Source: Betaproteobacteria bacterium (GTDB lineage Bacteria > Pseudomonadota > Gammaproteobacteria > Burkholderiales > Usitatibacteraceae). From it: 36,697 nucleotides of DNA. Numbering within the stretch: the stretch's first letter is position 1; each line of letters starts with the position of its first letter. A program made the translations under genes and the position numbers. The DNA lies in contig JAABQW010000011.1 in NCBI GenBank assembly GCA_011391275.1, positions 1 to 36,697 of the forward strand, read 5' to 3'. Positions 27,152-35,800 of the stretch are shown here, piece by piece. The notes under the pieces were generated by a model. That model was not told where the DNA came from. It did no database searches and saw only the letters and a program-made list of their open reading frames with translations.

Positions 27152-27847
27152 ATGAGATTCCGAATCCAGAGATACGACCCCGACAAGGACGCCCGGCCGT
27201 ACTTCCAGGACTACGACGTGGCCATGGGGCCCGCCGACCGGATGCTCCTGGACGCGCTCGTGCGCATCAAGTCGATCGACGACACGCTCTCGCTGCGCCG
27301 CTCCTGCCGCGAGGGCGTGTGCGGCTCGGACGCGATGAACATCAACGGCAGGAACGGGCTCGCCTGCGTCACCAAGCTCGCCGAGCTGTCCGAGCCGGTG
27401 GTGATCAAGCCGCTGCCGGGGCTGCCGATCATCCGCGACCTCATCGTGGACATGACGCAGTTCTTCGACCAGTACCACTCGGTGAAGCCCTACGTCATCG
27501 ATGGCGCGCACATGCCCGAGAAGGAGCGCCTGCAGTCGCCGGCCGAGCGGGCCGAGCTCGACGGCCTGTACGAGTGCATCCTCTGCGCGTGCTGCTCGAC
27601 CTCCTGCCCGTCCTTCTGGTGGAACCCGGACAAGTTCGTGGGCCCCGCGGGGCTCCTGAACGCCTACCGGTTCATCGCCGACAGCCGCGACACGGCGCTG
27701 AACGAGCGCCTCGACGACCTCGAGGACCCCTACCGCCTCTTTCGCTGCCACACGATCATGAACTGCGTGGACGTGTGCCCGAAGGGGCTCAACCCGACCC
27801 TGGCCATCGGCAAGATCAAGGAACTGATGGTCCGCCGGGCGGTATAA
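27152..27847 (+). CDS. sdhB: Succinate dehydrogenase iron-sulfur subunit
   Basis: 231 residues passing electrons from FAD to quinone through three clusters. The [2Fe-2S] site is C52, C57, D60 and C72 (SCREGVCGSD...C), with the Asp ligand also seen in E. coli. The [4Fe-4S] site is C142/C145/C148 plus C209, and the [3Fe-4S] site is C152, C199 and C205 (CILCACCSTSCP and CHTIMNCVDVCPKG). The conserved WWNP (157-160 region) near the quinone site is intact. The ATG at 27152 has no strong Shine-Dalgarno. It follows an 88-bp spacer with alternative hairpins and is followed 14 bp later by sdhE. Confidence 0.97.
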   Translation: MRFRIQRYDPDKDARPYFQDYDVAMGPADRMLLDALVRIKSIDDTLSLRRSCREGVCGSDAMNINGRNGLACVTKLAELSEPVVIKPLPGLPIIRDLIVDMTQFFDQYHSVKPYVIDGAHMPEKERLQSPAERAELDGLYECILCACCSTSCPSFWWNPDKFVGPAGLLNAYRFIADSRDTALNERLDDLEDPYRLFRCHTIMNCVDVCPKGLNPTLAIGKIKELMVRRAV

Positions 27848-27861
27848 AAGGATACGAAGCC

Positions 27862-28101
27862 GTGCGCTCGCGAGAGATGGAACGGCTCAGGTGGCGAAGC
27901 CGCCGCGGACTGCTCGAGCTCGACATCGTGCTCGGGCGGTTCTGGGCGGAATGCGGGGAAGAGCTGGACGATTCGGATGCAGGAGGCCTCGCGACACTTC
28001 TCGCGATGCCGGACAACGATCTTCTTGACCTCGTGATGGGGCGGCGACCCTGCCCCGATCCGGCCCTGCAGCCGCTTTTGCAACGACTGAAGGCCGCCTA
28101 G
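27862..28101 (+). CDS. sdhE: Succinate dehydrogenase assembly factor SdhE
   Basis: 79 residues from GTG 27862 (AAGGA 9 nt upstream) or 74 from ATG 27877; both are plausible. It is a small helical FAD-assembly factor that promotes covalent flavinylation of SdhA. The defining RGxxE motif is present as RGLLE (15-19 from the GTG), within RWRSRRGLLELDIVLGRFW, and the family's later block DNDLLDLVMGRR is clear. Its stop codon sits inside a perfect 16-bp palindrome (GGCCGCCTAGGCGGCC, 28092-28107) just before gltA, which lacks a U-tract and may be an RNA stability element. Confidence 0.92.
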   Translation: MRSREMERLRWRSRRGLLELDIVLGRFWAECGEELDDSDAGGLATLLAMPDNDLLDLVMGRRPCPDPALQPLLQRLKAA

Positions 28102-28122
28102 GCGGCCCACTGGGAGACACGC

Positions 28123-29430
28123 ATGGAAGCCAAAGGCAAGGCGACGCTGACCTACGACGACGGCAAGACCCTGGAGATGCCCGTCTACGGCGGCACGATA
28201 GGACCGGACGTGATCGACATCCGCGCCCTGTACGGAAAAACCGGGAAGTTCACCTACGACCCGGGCTTCCTGTCGACGGCCAGCTGCAGCTCGAAGATCA
28301 CCTACATCGACGGCGACGCGGGAGTCCTCATGTACCGGGGCTACCCCATCGAGCAGCTCGCCCAGCACTGCGACTTCCTCGAGGTCTGCTACCTGCTCCT
28401 GAGAGGTGAACTCCCGAAAGCGGCGCAAAAGAAGGAATTCGACCGTACCGTCACCGTCCACACGATGGTGCACGAGCAGCTGGCCCGCCTGTACCAGGGC
28501 TTCCGCCGCGACTCGCATCCGATGGCGGTGATGGTGGGCGTCGTCGGCGCGCTTTCCGCCTTCTATCACGACTCGCTCGACATCAACAACCCCGAGCACC
28601 GCGAGATCTCGGCCTTTCGCCTCATCGCGAAGCTGCCGACCATCGTCGCCATGGCCTACAAGTACAACATGGGCCAGCCTTTCATGTACCCGAAGAACAA
28701 CCTCGACTACACGTCGAACTTCATGCGCATGATGTTCGGCGTGCCGGCCGAGGAGTACGAGGTGAACCCGGTCCTGGTGCGCGCGCTCGACCGCATCCTC
28801 ATCCTGCACGCGGACCACGAGCAGAACGCGTCGACCTCGACGGTGAGGCTGGCGGGCTCCTCCGGCGCCAACCCCTTCGCCTGCATCGCCTCCGGCATCG
28901 CCTGCCTGTGGGGCCCGGCCCACGGCGGCGCCAACGAGGCGGCGCTGCAGATGCTGATGGACATCCAGAAGGAAGGCGGCGTCGCCAAGCTCGGCGAGTT
29001 CGTGAGCAAGGTGAAGGACAAGAACTCCGGCGTGAAGCTGATGGGCTTCGGCCATCGCGTGTACAAGAACTACGACCCGCGCGCCAAGCTCATGCAGGAG
29101 ACCTGCCGCGAAGTGCTCGACGAGCTGGGCCTGCACGACGACCCGCTCTTCAAGCTCGCCATGGCGCTGGAGAAGGTGGCGCTGGAGGACGACTACTTCG
29201 TCTCGCGCAAGCTCTATCCGAACGTCGACTTCTACTCGGGCATCGTGCAACGCGCCATGGGCATCCCGGTCTCCATGTTCACGTGCATCTTCTCGCTCGC
29301 CCGCACCGTCGGCTGGATCGCGCAGTGGAACGAGATGATCTCGGACCCGGAACTGAAGATCGGCCGGCCGCGCCAGCTCTACAATGGCGCCACCAAGCGC
29401 GACGTCGTGCCGCTCGCCAAGCGCGGCTGA
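28123..29430 (+). CDS. gltA: Citrate synthase, type II (hexameric)
   Basis: 435 residues; condenses acetyl-CoA with oxaloacetate. The N-terminal beta domain typical of the NADH-sensitive bacterial form is present ([30 protein letters not shown]). Key sites are HADHEQNAS (H229/H232), the catalytic [10 protein letters not shown] (H267), [15 protein letters not shown] (H311), and the aspartate of NVDFYSG (about 369). GGAG lies 7 nt before the ATG. Together with prpC it gives the window two citrate-synthase paralogues with separate substrates. It is co-directional with sdh and suc genes. Confidence 0.97.
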   Translation: MEAKGKATLTYDDGKTLEMPVYGGTIGPDVIDIRALYGKTGKFTYDPGFLSTASCSSKITYIDGDAGVLMYRGYPIEQLAQHCDFLEVCYLLLRGELPKAAQKKEFDRTVTVHTMVHEQLARLYQGFRRDSHPMAVMVGVVGALSAFYHDSLDINNPEHREISAFRLIAKLPTIVAMAYKYNMGQPFMYPKNNLDYTSNFMRMMFGVPAEEYEVNPVLVRALDRILILHADHEQNASTSTVRLAGSSGANPFACIASGIACLWGPAHGGANEAALQMLMDIQKEGGVAKLGEFVSKVKDKNSGVKLMGFGHRVYKNYDPRAKLMQETCREVLDELGLHDDPLFKLAMALEKVALEDDYFVSRKLYPNVDFYSGIVQRAMGIPVSMFTCIFSLARTVGWIAQWNEMISDPELKIGRPRQLYNGATKRDVVPLAKRG

Positions 29431-29463
29431 TCGCGCCCCGAACCCGCCACACGAGGCCTCTCC

Positions 29464-32310
29464 ATGTCGAGCGTCATGAAGCAGTTCGAAGCCTCCTCGC
29501 ACCTTTTCGGCGCCAACGCGCCGTTCGTCGAGGAGCTCTACGAGCGCTACCTCCGGGACCCGGCCTCGGTCGCCCCGGAATGGCGCGCGCAGTTCGACGC
29601 CTGGCAGGCCTCGGGTGGCGGCAAGGACGTCGCCCATACCCCCGTCATCGAAGCCTTCGCGGCGGCCGCAAGGCGCGGCCCGCTCGCCTCCCCCACCTCG
29701 GTGGCGGCGGACGACGAGAAGCAGATGAAGGTGCTCATGTTCATCCGCGCGCACCGCACGACGGGTTCCCACTATTCCAACCTCGACCCGCTCAGGCGCA
29801 TGGACCACGTGTCCGTGCCGGAGCTCGAGCTCTCCTACTACGGCCTGGGCGAGGCGGACCTCGACACGGTCTTCGCGATGGGTTCCTTCGGCAACCGCAG
29901 CGAGAGGAAGACCCTGCGCGAGATCGTCGCCCTGGTGCGCAAGACCTACTGCGACACCATCGGCGTCGAGTACATGTACCTCTCGTCGATGGAGGAGAAG
30001 CGCTGGCTTCGCGACCGCTTCGAGGGCACGCTCTCCACCCCCAGCCTCAACGAGCGGCAGAAGCGCTTCCTCCTCGAGCGGCTCACCGCCTCCGAGACGC
30101 TGGAGCGCTACCTGCACACCCGCTACGTCGGCCAGAAGCGATTCTCTGGCGAGGGCGGCGAGAGCCTCGTGCCCATGCTCGACATCCTCATCGAGGAGGC
30201 CGGCGCGCAGGGCGCGAAGGAGGTCGTGATCGGCATGGCCCACCGGGGCCGCCTCAACGTGCTGGTCAACAACCTGGGCAAGATTCCCGCCGACCTCTTT
30301 TCCGAGTTCGAGGGCAAGAAGGCCGCCGAGCTGGCCGCCGGCGACGTGAAGTACCACCAGGGCTTCTCCTCCGACATCCAGACGCCGGGCGGCACGGTGC
30401 ACCTCACGCTCGCCTTCAACCCGTCGCACCTGGAGATCGTGAACCCGGTGGTGGAGGGGTCCGTGCGCGCCCGCCAGCACCGCCGCGGCGACTTCAAGGG
30501 CGAGCAGGTGATGCCGCTCCTCATCCACGGGGATGCGGCCTTCGCCGGGCAGGGCGTCGTGATGGAGACGCTCGCGCTGTCGCAGACGCGCGGCTACAAG
30601 ACGGGCGGCACCGTGCACGTCATCGTGAACAACCAGATCGGCTTCACGACCTCGGACACGCGCGACACCCGCTCCTCGCTCTACTGCACGGGCATCGCCA
30701 AGATGGTCGAGGCGCCCGTCTTCCACGTGAACGGCGACGACCCCGAGGCGGTTGCGATGGTGGCGAAGATCGCCCTCGACTACCGCAACAAGTTCAAGAA
30801 GGACATCGTGATCGACATGGTGTGCTTCCGCCGGCTGGGCCACAACGAGCAGGACGAGCCCTTCGTCACGCAGCCGCTCATGTACAAGCGCATCGCGCAG
30901 CACCCCGGCACGCGCAAGCTCTACGCCGACAAGCTGGAGAAGGAGGGGCTCATCGCCCCCGGCTTCGCCGACGAGCTGGTCACGAGCTTCCGGGCGAAGC
31001 TCGACGAGGGCAAGCCCACCAACCCCAGGATCCTCTACGGCCTGAAGCACGCGCTGGCGGTCGACTGGGCGCCCTACATGAACGTCGAGTGGCGCCGGAC
31101 CGCCGTCACCGCGGTGCCGCTCGACAGGCTCAAGCAGCTCGCCGTGCGCCTCACGGACATCCCCTCCAACTTCAAGCTCCACCCGACCGTCGAGCGCCTG
31201 CTCGCCAGCCGTCGCGAGATGGGCCAGGGCAAGGCGCTCCTCGACTGGGGCATGGCCGAGAACCTCGCCTACGCCTCGCTCGTGGACGAGGGGCACCCGG
31301 TGCGCCTGTCGGGCCAGGACAGCGGCCGAGGCACCTTCGCGCACCGACACGCCGTGCTGCACGACCAGAACCGCGAGAAGTACGACCAGGGCGCCTACCT
31401 GCCGCTGCAGCACATCCGCGACGGGCAGGCGAGCTTCCTCGTGATCGACTCGCTGCTGTCGGAGGAGGCGGTGCTGGGCTTCGAGTACGGCTACGCCACG
31501 GCCAACCCCTTCGAGCTGGTGATCTGGGAGGCCCAGTTCGGCGACTTCGCCAACGGGGCGCAGGTCGTGATCGACCAGTTCATCGCATCGGGCGAGGCGA
31601 AGTGGGGGCGGCAGTGCGGCCTCACGATGCTGCTGCCGCACGGCTACGAGGGGCAGGGCCCGGAGCACTCCTCCGCGCGCCTGGAGCGCTACCTGCAGCT
31701 GTGCGCCGAGCACAACATCCAGGTGTGCGTGCCCTCGACGCCGGCCCAGTTCTTCCACATGCTGCGCAGGCAGATGCTGCGCCCGATGAGGAAGCCCCTC
31801 ATCGTGATGACGCCCAAGAGCCTCCTGCGGCGCAAGGAGTCGACGTCCGCGCTCGAGGAGCTCGCCACGGGCGGCTTCCAGTGCGTGATCGCCGACCCGG
31901 CGAAGCCCGCGCCGAAGAAGGTGAAGCGCATCGTGTTCTGCTCGGGCAAGGTGTACTTCGACATCGCCGCCGAGCGCGACAAGCGCGGCGTGGAGGACGT
32001 CGCGCTGGTGCGCGTCGAGCAGCTCTACCCGTTCCCGCACGCGGACTTCGCCGAGCAGATCGCGCTCTACCCCAACGCGAAGAGCGTGGTGTGGGCGCAG
32101 GAGGAGCCGGCCAACCAGGGCGCGTGGCACCGCATCCAGCACTACCTGCTGGAGCACCTGCGGGCCGACCAGGCCCTCACGGCGGCGCAGCGCAAGTCCT
32201 CGGCCTCGCCGGCGGTGGGCTACCTCGCGCTCCACAACCAGCAGCAGAAGGAAATCATCGACGCGGCACTCACGCTGGACGCCGCGTCCTCCAAGAAGGC
32301 CGGGGCCTGA
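29464..32310 (+). CDS. sucA: 2-Oxoglutarate dehydrogenase E1 component
   Basis: 948 residues, the usual size. Thiamine-diphosphate enzyme that decarboxylates 2-oxoglutarate and transfers the succinyl group to the lipoyl arm of SucB. The short N-terminal segment [23 protein letters not shown] is the E1o-specific E2-binding helix. The active-site [10 protein letters not shown] starts with H260, the position of the catalytic His in E. coli; [15 protein letters not shown] (about 356-370) is the ThDP pyrophosphate-binding block; [16 protein letters not shown] and [23 protein letters not shown] are strong C-terminal domain signatures. GAGG lies 6 nt before the ATG. sucB follows after 31 bp. Confidence 0.97.
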   Translation: MSSVMKQFEASSHLFGANAPFVEELYERYLRDPASVAPEWRAQFDAWQASGGGKDVAHTPVIEAFAAAARRGPLASPTSVAADDEKQMKVLMFIRAHRTTGSHYSNLDPLRRMDHVSVPELELSYYGLGEADLDTVFAMGSFGNRSERKTLREIVALVRKTYCDTIGVEYMYLSSMEEKRWLRDRFEGTLSTPSLNERQKRFLLERLTASETLERYLHTRYVGQKRFSGEGGESLVPMLDILIEEAGAQGAKEVVIGMAHRGRLNVLVNNLGKIPADLFSEFEGKKAAELAAGDVKYHQGFSSDIQTPGGTVHLTLAFNPSHLEIVNPVVEGSVRARQHRRGDFKGEQVMPLLIHGDAAFAGQGVVMETLALSQTRGYKTGGTVHVIVNNQIGFTTSDTRDTRSSLYCTGIAKMVEAPVFHVNGDDPEAVAMVAKIALDYRNKFKKDIVIDMVCFRRLGHNEQDEPFVTQPLMYKRIAQHPGTRKLYADKLEKEGLIAPGFADELVTSFRAKLDEGKPTNPRILYGLKHALAVDWAPYMNVEWRRTAVTAVPLDRLKQLAVRLTDIPSNFKLHPTVERLLASRREMGQGKALLDWGMAENLAYASLVDEGHPVRLSGQDSGRGTFAHRHAVLHDQNREKYDQGAYLPLQHIRDGQASFLVIDSLLSEEAVLGFEYGYATANPFELVIWEAQFGDFANGAQVVIDQFIASGEAKWGRQCGLTMLLPHGYEGQGPEHSSARLERYLQLCAEHNIQVCVPSTPAQFFHMLRRQMLRPMRKPLIVMTPKSLLRRKESTSALEELATGGFQCVIADPAKPAPKKVKRIVFCSGKVYFDIAAERDKRGVEDVALVRVEQLYPFPHADFAEQIALYPNAKSVVWAQEEPANQGAWHRIQHYLLEHLRADQALTAAQRKSSASPAVGYLALHNQQQKEIIDAALTLDAASSKKAGA

Positions 32311-32341
32311 CAGCCGCCGCTTCCACGCCGAAGGAAACGAC

Positions 32342-33574
32342 ATGCAAGTCGAAGTGAAGGTGCCCCAGCTGTCCGAGAGCGTCTCGGAGGCAACGCTCGT
32401 CGCCTGGCACAAGAAGGTGGGCGATGCGGTCAAGCGCGACGAGAACCTGATCGACATCGAGACCGACAAGGTAGTGCTCGAGACGCCGGCGCCGGCCGAC
32501 GGCGTGATCGCGCGGATCGTCAAGGCGGACGGCGAGACGGTGACCTCGGGAGAGTTGCTCGCGGTGATCGACACGGCGGGCGCGGCGGCGGCCGTCGTCC
32601 CCGCGGTGGATCCGGCGCTCGCGGGCAAGGCAGCGGCTGCCGCCACCGCGCAGGCCGGAAAGGCCGCCTCGCCCTCGGCGGCCAAGATCGCCGCGGAAAA
32701 GGGCGTCGACACGGCCGCGATCGCCGGTTCGGGCCGCGACGGGCGCGTGACCAAGGGTGACGTGCTGACCGCACCGACCGGCGCAGCCGCTTCCGCACCC
32801 GCACCCGCATCGGCGCCCGCGGCTGCGCAGGCCTCCCGGCCCGCATCGGCCGCCGTGACGTTGCCGAGCGGCAGCCGCCCCGAGCAGCGCGTGCCGATGT
32901 CGCGCCTGCGCGCGCGCGTGGCCGAGCGGCTCGTGCAGTCGCAGTCCACCGCCGCGATCCTCACGACCTTCAACGAGGTCAACATGGCGCCGGTGATGGA
33001 GCTGCGCAACCGCTACAAGGACCGCTTCGAGAAGGAGCACGGCGTGAAGCTCGGCTTCATGTCCTTCTTCGTGAAGGCGGCGGTGGCGGCGCTGCGCAAG
33101 TTCCCGGTGGTGAACGCCTCCATCGACGGCAACGACATCGTCTACCACGGCTACTTCGACGTCGGCATCGCGGTGGGCAGCGAGCGCGGCCTCGTCGTGC
33201 CGATCCTGCGCAACGCCGACCAGATGTCGATCGCCGACATCGAGAAGGCGATCGCCGACTTCGGCAAGCGCGCCAAGGACGGCAAGATCACCCTCGAGGA
33301 GCTCACCGGCGGCACCTTCTCCATCTCCAACGGCGGCGTGTTCGGCTCGATGCTCTCCACGCCCATCATCAACCCGCCGCAGAGCGCGATCCTGGGCGTC
33401 CACGCCACCAAGGAACGCGCCGTCGTCGAGAACGGGCAGGTGGTGGTCCGGCCGATGAACTATCTCGCGCTCTCGTACGACCACCGCATCATCGACGGCC
33501 GCGAAGCCGTGCTCTCGCTGGTGGCCATCAAGGACGCCCTCGAGGACCCGGCCCGGCTCCTGCTGGACGTCTAG
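32342..33574 (+). CDS. sucB: 2-Oxoglutarate dehydrogenase E2 component (dihydrolipoamide succinyltransferase)
   Basis: 410 residues in the standard order. A single lipoyl domain (1-76) carries the lipoylated K43 in IETDKVVLE. An Ala/Pro linker follows, then the peripheral-subunit-binding domain (about 115-148, [31 protein letters not shown]). A long Ala/Pro-rich flexible linker leads to the catalytic core (about 180-410), with H381 and D385 in [16 protein letters not shown] precedes the ATG. It forms the core of the complex with SucA and the lipoamide dehydrogenase encoded at 34152. Confidence 0.97.
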   Translation: MQVEVKVPQLSESVSEATLVAWHKKVGDAVKRDENLIDIETDKVVLETPAPADGVIARIVKADGETVTSGELLAVIDTAGAAAAVVPAVDPALAGKAAAAATAQAGKAASPSAAKIAAEKGVDTAAIAGSGRDGRVTKGDVLTAPTGAAASAPAPASAPAAAQASRPASAAVTLPSGSRPEQRVPMSRLRARVAERLVQSQSTAAILTTFNEVNMAPVMELRNRYKDRFEKEHGVKLGFMSFFVKAAVAALRKFPVVNASIDGNDIVYHGYFDVGIAVGSERGLVVPILRNADQMSIADIEKAIADFGKRAKDGKITLEELTGGTFSISNGGVFGSMLSTPIINPPQSAILGVHATKERAVVENGQVVVRPMNYLALSYDHRIIDGREAVLSLVAIKDALEDPARLLLDV

Positions 33575-33584
33575 GGGCCGCCGG

Positions 33585-33875
33585 TTGGCGCGCCGCCGCA
33601 AATGGAAGCCCGCGACGCTCCTTCGCCGCGCGTTCTTCTTCGTCCTGGGGTCGCTCCTCGTGGGCTTCCTCGCCGTCCTCTTCCGGCAGTCGCTGGACCT
33701 CTACCTGCCCAGGCACTTCGCCGTTTCTCTCGCGGTGGGCCTGGCGGTGGCCGCCACCTTCTGGCTGCTCGGGGCCCTCAAGCACCCGCCGATGTTCCTG
33801 AAGAACGTGCACCCGCTCGCCGCCGGCCTGTGCGCGGGGCTGGGCGTGCACATCGCGCGCTTCTGGTTGCGGTAG
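33585..33875 (+). CDS. Small two-helix membrane protein, function unknown
   Basis: 96 residues from a TTG start 11 bp after sucB (AGGGG about 8 nt upstream). It opens with a strongly basic patch (MARRRKWKPATLLRR), then a helix at about 17-35 (FFFVLGSLLVGFLAVLF), a polar loop (RQSLDLYLPRH), a second helix (about 46-64) and a third weaker hydrophobic stretch (about 76-90), ending RFWLR. The positive-inside rule puts the N-terminus in the cytoplasm. Unusual to find between sucB and lpdA. No family recognised; the codon use matches its neighbours, which supports it being a real gene. Confidence 0.6.
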   Translation: MARRRKWKPATLLRRAFFFVLGSLLVGFLAVLFRQSLDLYLPRHFAVSLAVGLAVAATFWLLGALKHPPMFLKNVHPLAAGLCAGLGVHIARFWLR

Positions 33876-33916
33876 GCGAGAATTGATGCGCTCTCTGGAA
33901 CTCGGTGGCTGGGGGG

Positions 33917-34099
33917 GAGTGATGCGGGCCAAAGACCAGGACACGGATGAACACGGATGAACACGGATGTATTTCATTGACTGGAAGCGCCCTGCCTGGG
34001 AGGACGGCGCCGCCCATGCCGGCACGGCGTTTCCATCCCTAGGAAATATCCGTGTTCATCCGTGTTCATCCGTGTCCTAGTCTTTGGCCCGCATCACTC
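33917..34099. repeat. Palindromic intergenic element, copy B
   Basis: 183 bp with two 52-bp arms (33917-33968 and 34048-34099) that are reverse complements at 51 of 52 positions. The arm runs GAGTGATGCGGGCCAAAGAC... into the repeated 10-bp unit ACACGGATGA. The 79-bp centre is itself partly self-complementary (GGAAGCGCC / GGCGTTTCC). It lies between the small membrane-protein gene and lpdA, 52 bp before the lpdA start. The near identity of the arms suggests recent formation or active correction. Confidence 0.92.
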
Positions 34100-34151
34100 T
34101 CCGTGGCCCCGGTATTGAAGCCCCTGCCCATTTCACTCGATCGGAACCACC

Positions 34152-35582
34152 ATGTCGCAGACCTATGACGTCGTCGTGATCGGTGCCGGCCCCGGCGGCT
34201 ACATCGCCGCCGTGCGCGCCGCGCAGCTCGGACTCAGGACAGCCTGCATCGAGGGGTGGAAGAACCCGAAGGGCGAGCTTGCCCTGGGCGGGACCTGCCT
34301 CAACGTGGGCTGCATCCCCTCGAAGGCGCTGCTCGCCTCCTCGGAGGAGTTCGAGAAGGTGAGCCACCACCTGGACGAGCACGGCATCGCGGTGTCGGGG
34401 GCGAAGATCGACATCGGGCGCATGCAGGCCCGCAAGGACGCCATCGTCACCAAGATGACGAAGGGCATCGAGTTCCTCTTCAAGAAGAACAAGATCACCT
34501 GGCTGCAGGGCTTCGGGCGCTTCTCGGCCGGCGGCGACCTGTACACGATCGAGGTGGCCAACGGCGCGAAGGTCGAGACGGTGCAGGCGAAGCACGTCAT
34601 CGTCGCCACCGGCTCCAAGGCCCGCCACCTCCCCAACGTGCCGGTGGACAACGCGGTGATCTGCGACAACGAGGGCGCGCTCGTCTTCGCCGCCGCGCCC
34701 AAGCGCCTGGGCGTCATCGGCGCGGGCGTCATCGGGCTGGAGCTGGGCAGCGTCTGGCGCCGGCTGGGCTCCGAGGTCACGGTCCTCGAGGCACTGCCCG
34801 TGTTCCTGGGCGCGTGCGACGAGGCGGTGCAGAAGGAGACGTGGAAGGTCTTCACCAAGGGGCAGGGCCTCAACATCCGCCTCGGCGTGAAGATCGAGAA
34901 GGTGACGGTGAGGAAGACCGGCGTGCTCGTCGAGTACACGGACGACAAGGGCCTCGCCCAGAAGCTCGAGTGCGACAAGCTCGTGGTCTCCGTGGGGCGC
35001 ATCCCCAACACCGACGGCCTGGGCGCGGTGAGCGTGGGCCTCAAGGTGGACGAGCGCGGCTTCGTGGAGGTCGACTCGCACTGCCGCACCAACCTGCCCA
35101 ACGTCTGGGCCATCGGCGACGTGGTGCGCGGGCCGATGCTCGCCCACAAGGCCGAGGACGAGGGCGTGATGGTCGCCGAGCTCATCGCCGGCCAGAAGCC
35201 GCACATCGACTACGACTGCATCCCTTGGATCATCTACACCTCTCCCGAGGTCGCCTGGGTGGGCACGACGGAGCAGAAGGCGAAAGCCGACGGGATTGCC
35301 GTGAAGACGGGGCAGTTCCCCTTCGCGATCAACGGCCGCGCGCTGGGCACGGGCCAGTCGCAGGGCTTCGTGAAGATCGTTGCCGACGCGGCGACCGACC
35401 GCGTCCTTGGCGTGCACATCGTCCACGCGCACGCCTCCGACCTGATCCAGGAGGCCGTGACGGTGATGGAGTTCAAGGGCGCAGCCGAGGACATCGCGCG
35501 CATCTGCCACGGGCACCCGACGCTATCGGAGGTAGTGCGCGAGGCCGCGCTCGCCGTCGACAAGCGTTCCCTCAACTCGTGA
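34152..35582 (+). CDS. lpdA: Dihydrolipoamide dehydrogenase (E3)
   Basis: 476 residues; FAD/NAD flavoprotein that reoxidises the lipoyl arm of the 2-oxoglutarate (and possibly other) dehydrogenase complexes. The FAD motif [14 protein letters not shown] is at 7-20; the redox-active disulfide is C49/C54 in [13 protein letters not shown]; the NAD motif [15 protein letters not shown] is near 188-202; the catalytic His-Glu pair is H455/E460 in HGHPTLSE, with CHGHP in place of the common HAHP. No clear Shine-Dalgarno is seen before the ATG (CGGAACC). It is bracketed by palindromic elements B and C, which separate it from the small gene after sucB and from zapE. Confidence 0.96.
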   Translation: MSQTYDVVVIGAGPGGYIAAVRAAQLGLRTACIEGWKNPKGELALGGTCLNVGCIPSKALLASSEEFEKVSHHLDEHGIAVSGAKIDIGRMQARKDAIVTKMTKGIEFLFKKNKITWLQGFGRFSAGGDLYTIEVANGAKVETVQAKHVIVATGSKARHLPNVPVDNAVICDNEGALVFAAAPKRLGVIGAGVIGLELGSVWRRLGSEVTVLEALPVFLGACDEAVQKETWKVFTKGQGLNIRLGVKIEKVTVRKTGVLVEYTDDKGLAQKLECDKLVVSVGRIPNTDGLGAVSVGLKVDERGFVEVDSHCRTNLPNVWAIGDVVRGPMLAHKAEDEGVMVAELIAGQKPHIDYDCIPWIIYTSPEVAWVGTTEQKAKADGIAVKTGQFPFAINGRALGTGQSQGFVKIVADAATDRVLGVHIVHAHASDLIQEAVTVMEFKGAAEDIARICHGHPTLSEVVREAALAVDKRSLNS

Positions 35583-35591
35583 GTGGCTGGC

Positions 35592-35800
35592 GGAACCCAA
35601 AGGCTGGGACACGGATGAACACGGGAGAGTGATGCAGGCCAAAGACAGGGACACGGATGAACACGGATGAACACGGATGGTTCTTGATCGGGAAGCGCCT
35701 TGCCTGGGAGGACGGCGTCGCCCATTCCGGCACTGCGTGTCCATCCCAAGGAAATATCCGTGTTCATCCGTGTTCATCCGTGTCCTAGTCTTTGGGTTCC
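35592..35800. repeat. Palindromic intergenic element, copy C (chimeric or nested)
   Basis: An outer left arm (GGAACCCAAAGG..., 35592-35624) pairs with the right end (35768-35800) with 2 mismatches in 33 bp. At 35625 it breaks off and a second left end begins (GAGTGATGCAGGCC...), matching the left end of copy B rather than its own right side. The centre (TTGCCTGGGAGGACGGCG...) is close to copy B. The right end finishes one base before the zapE ATG. Confidence 0.9.

Noticed and set aside
28092-28107. Rho-independent terminator between sdhE and gltA
   Set aside because: The 16-bp palindrome is perfect but has no loop of its own and no T-tract; recorded in the sdhE entry as possible RNA structure only.
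27730-33009. A 1759-residue open frame on the minus strand across sdhB, sdhE, gltA, sucA and sucB
   Set aside because: It lies antisense to five well-conserved enzymes and has the R/V/H/L-biased composition expected of the opposite frame in GC-rich coding DNA.
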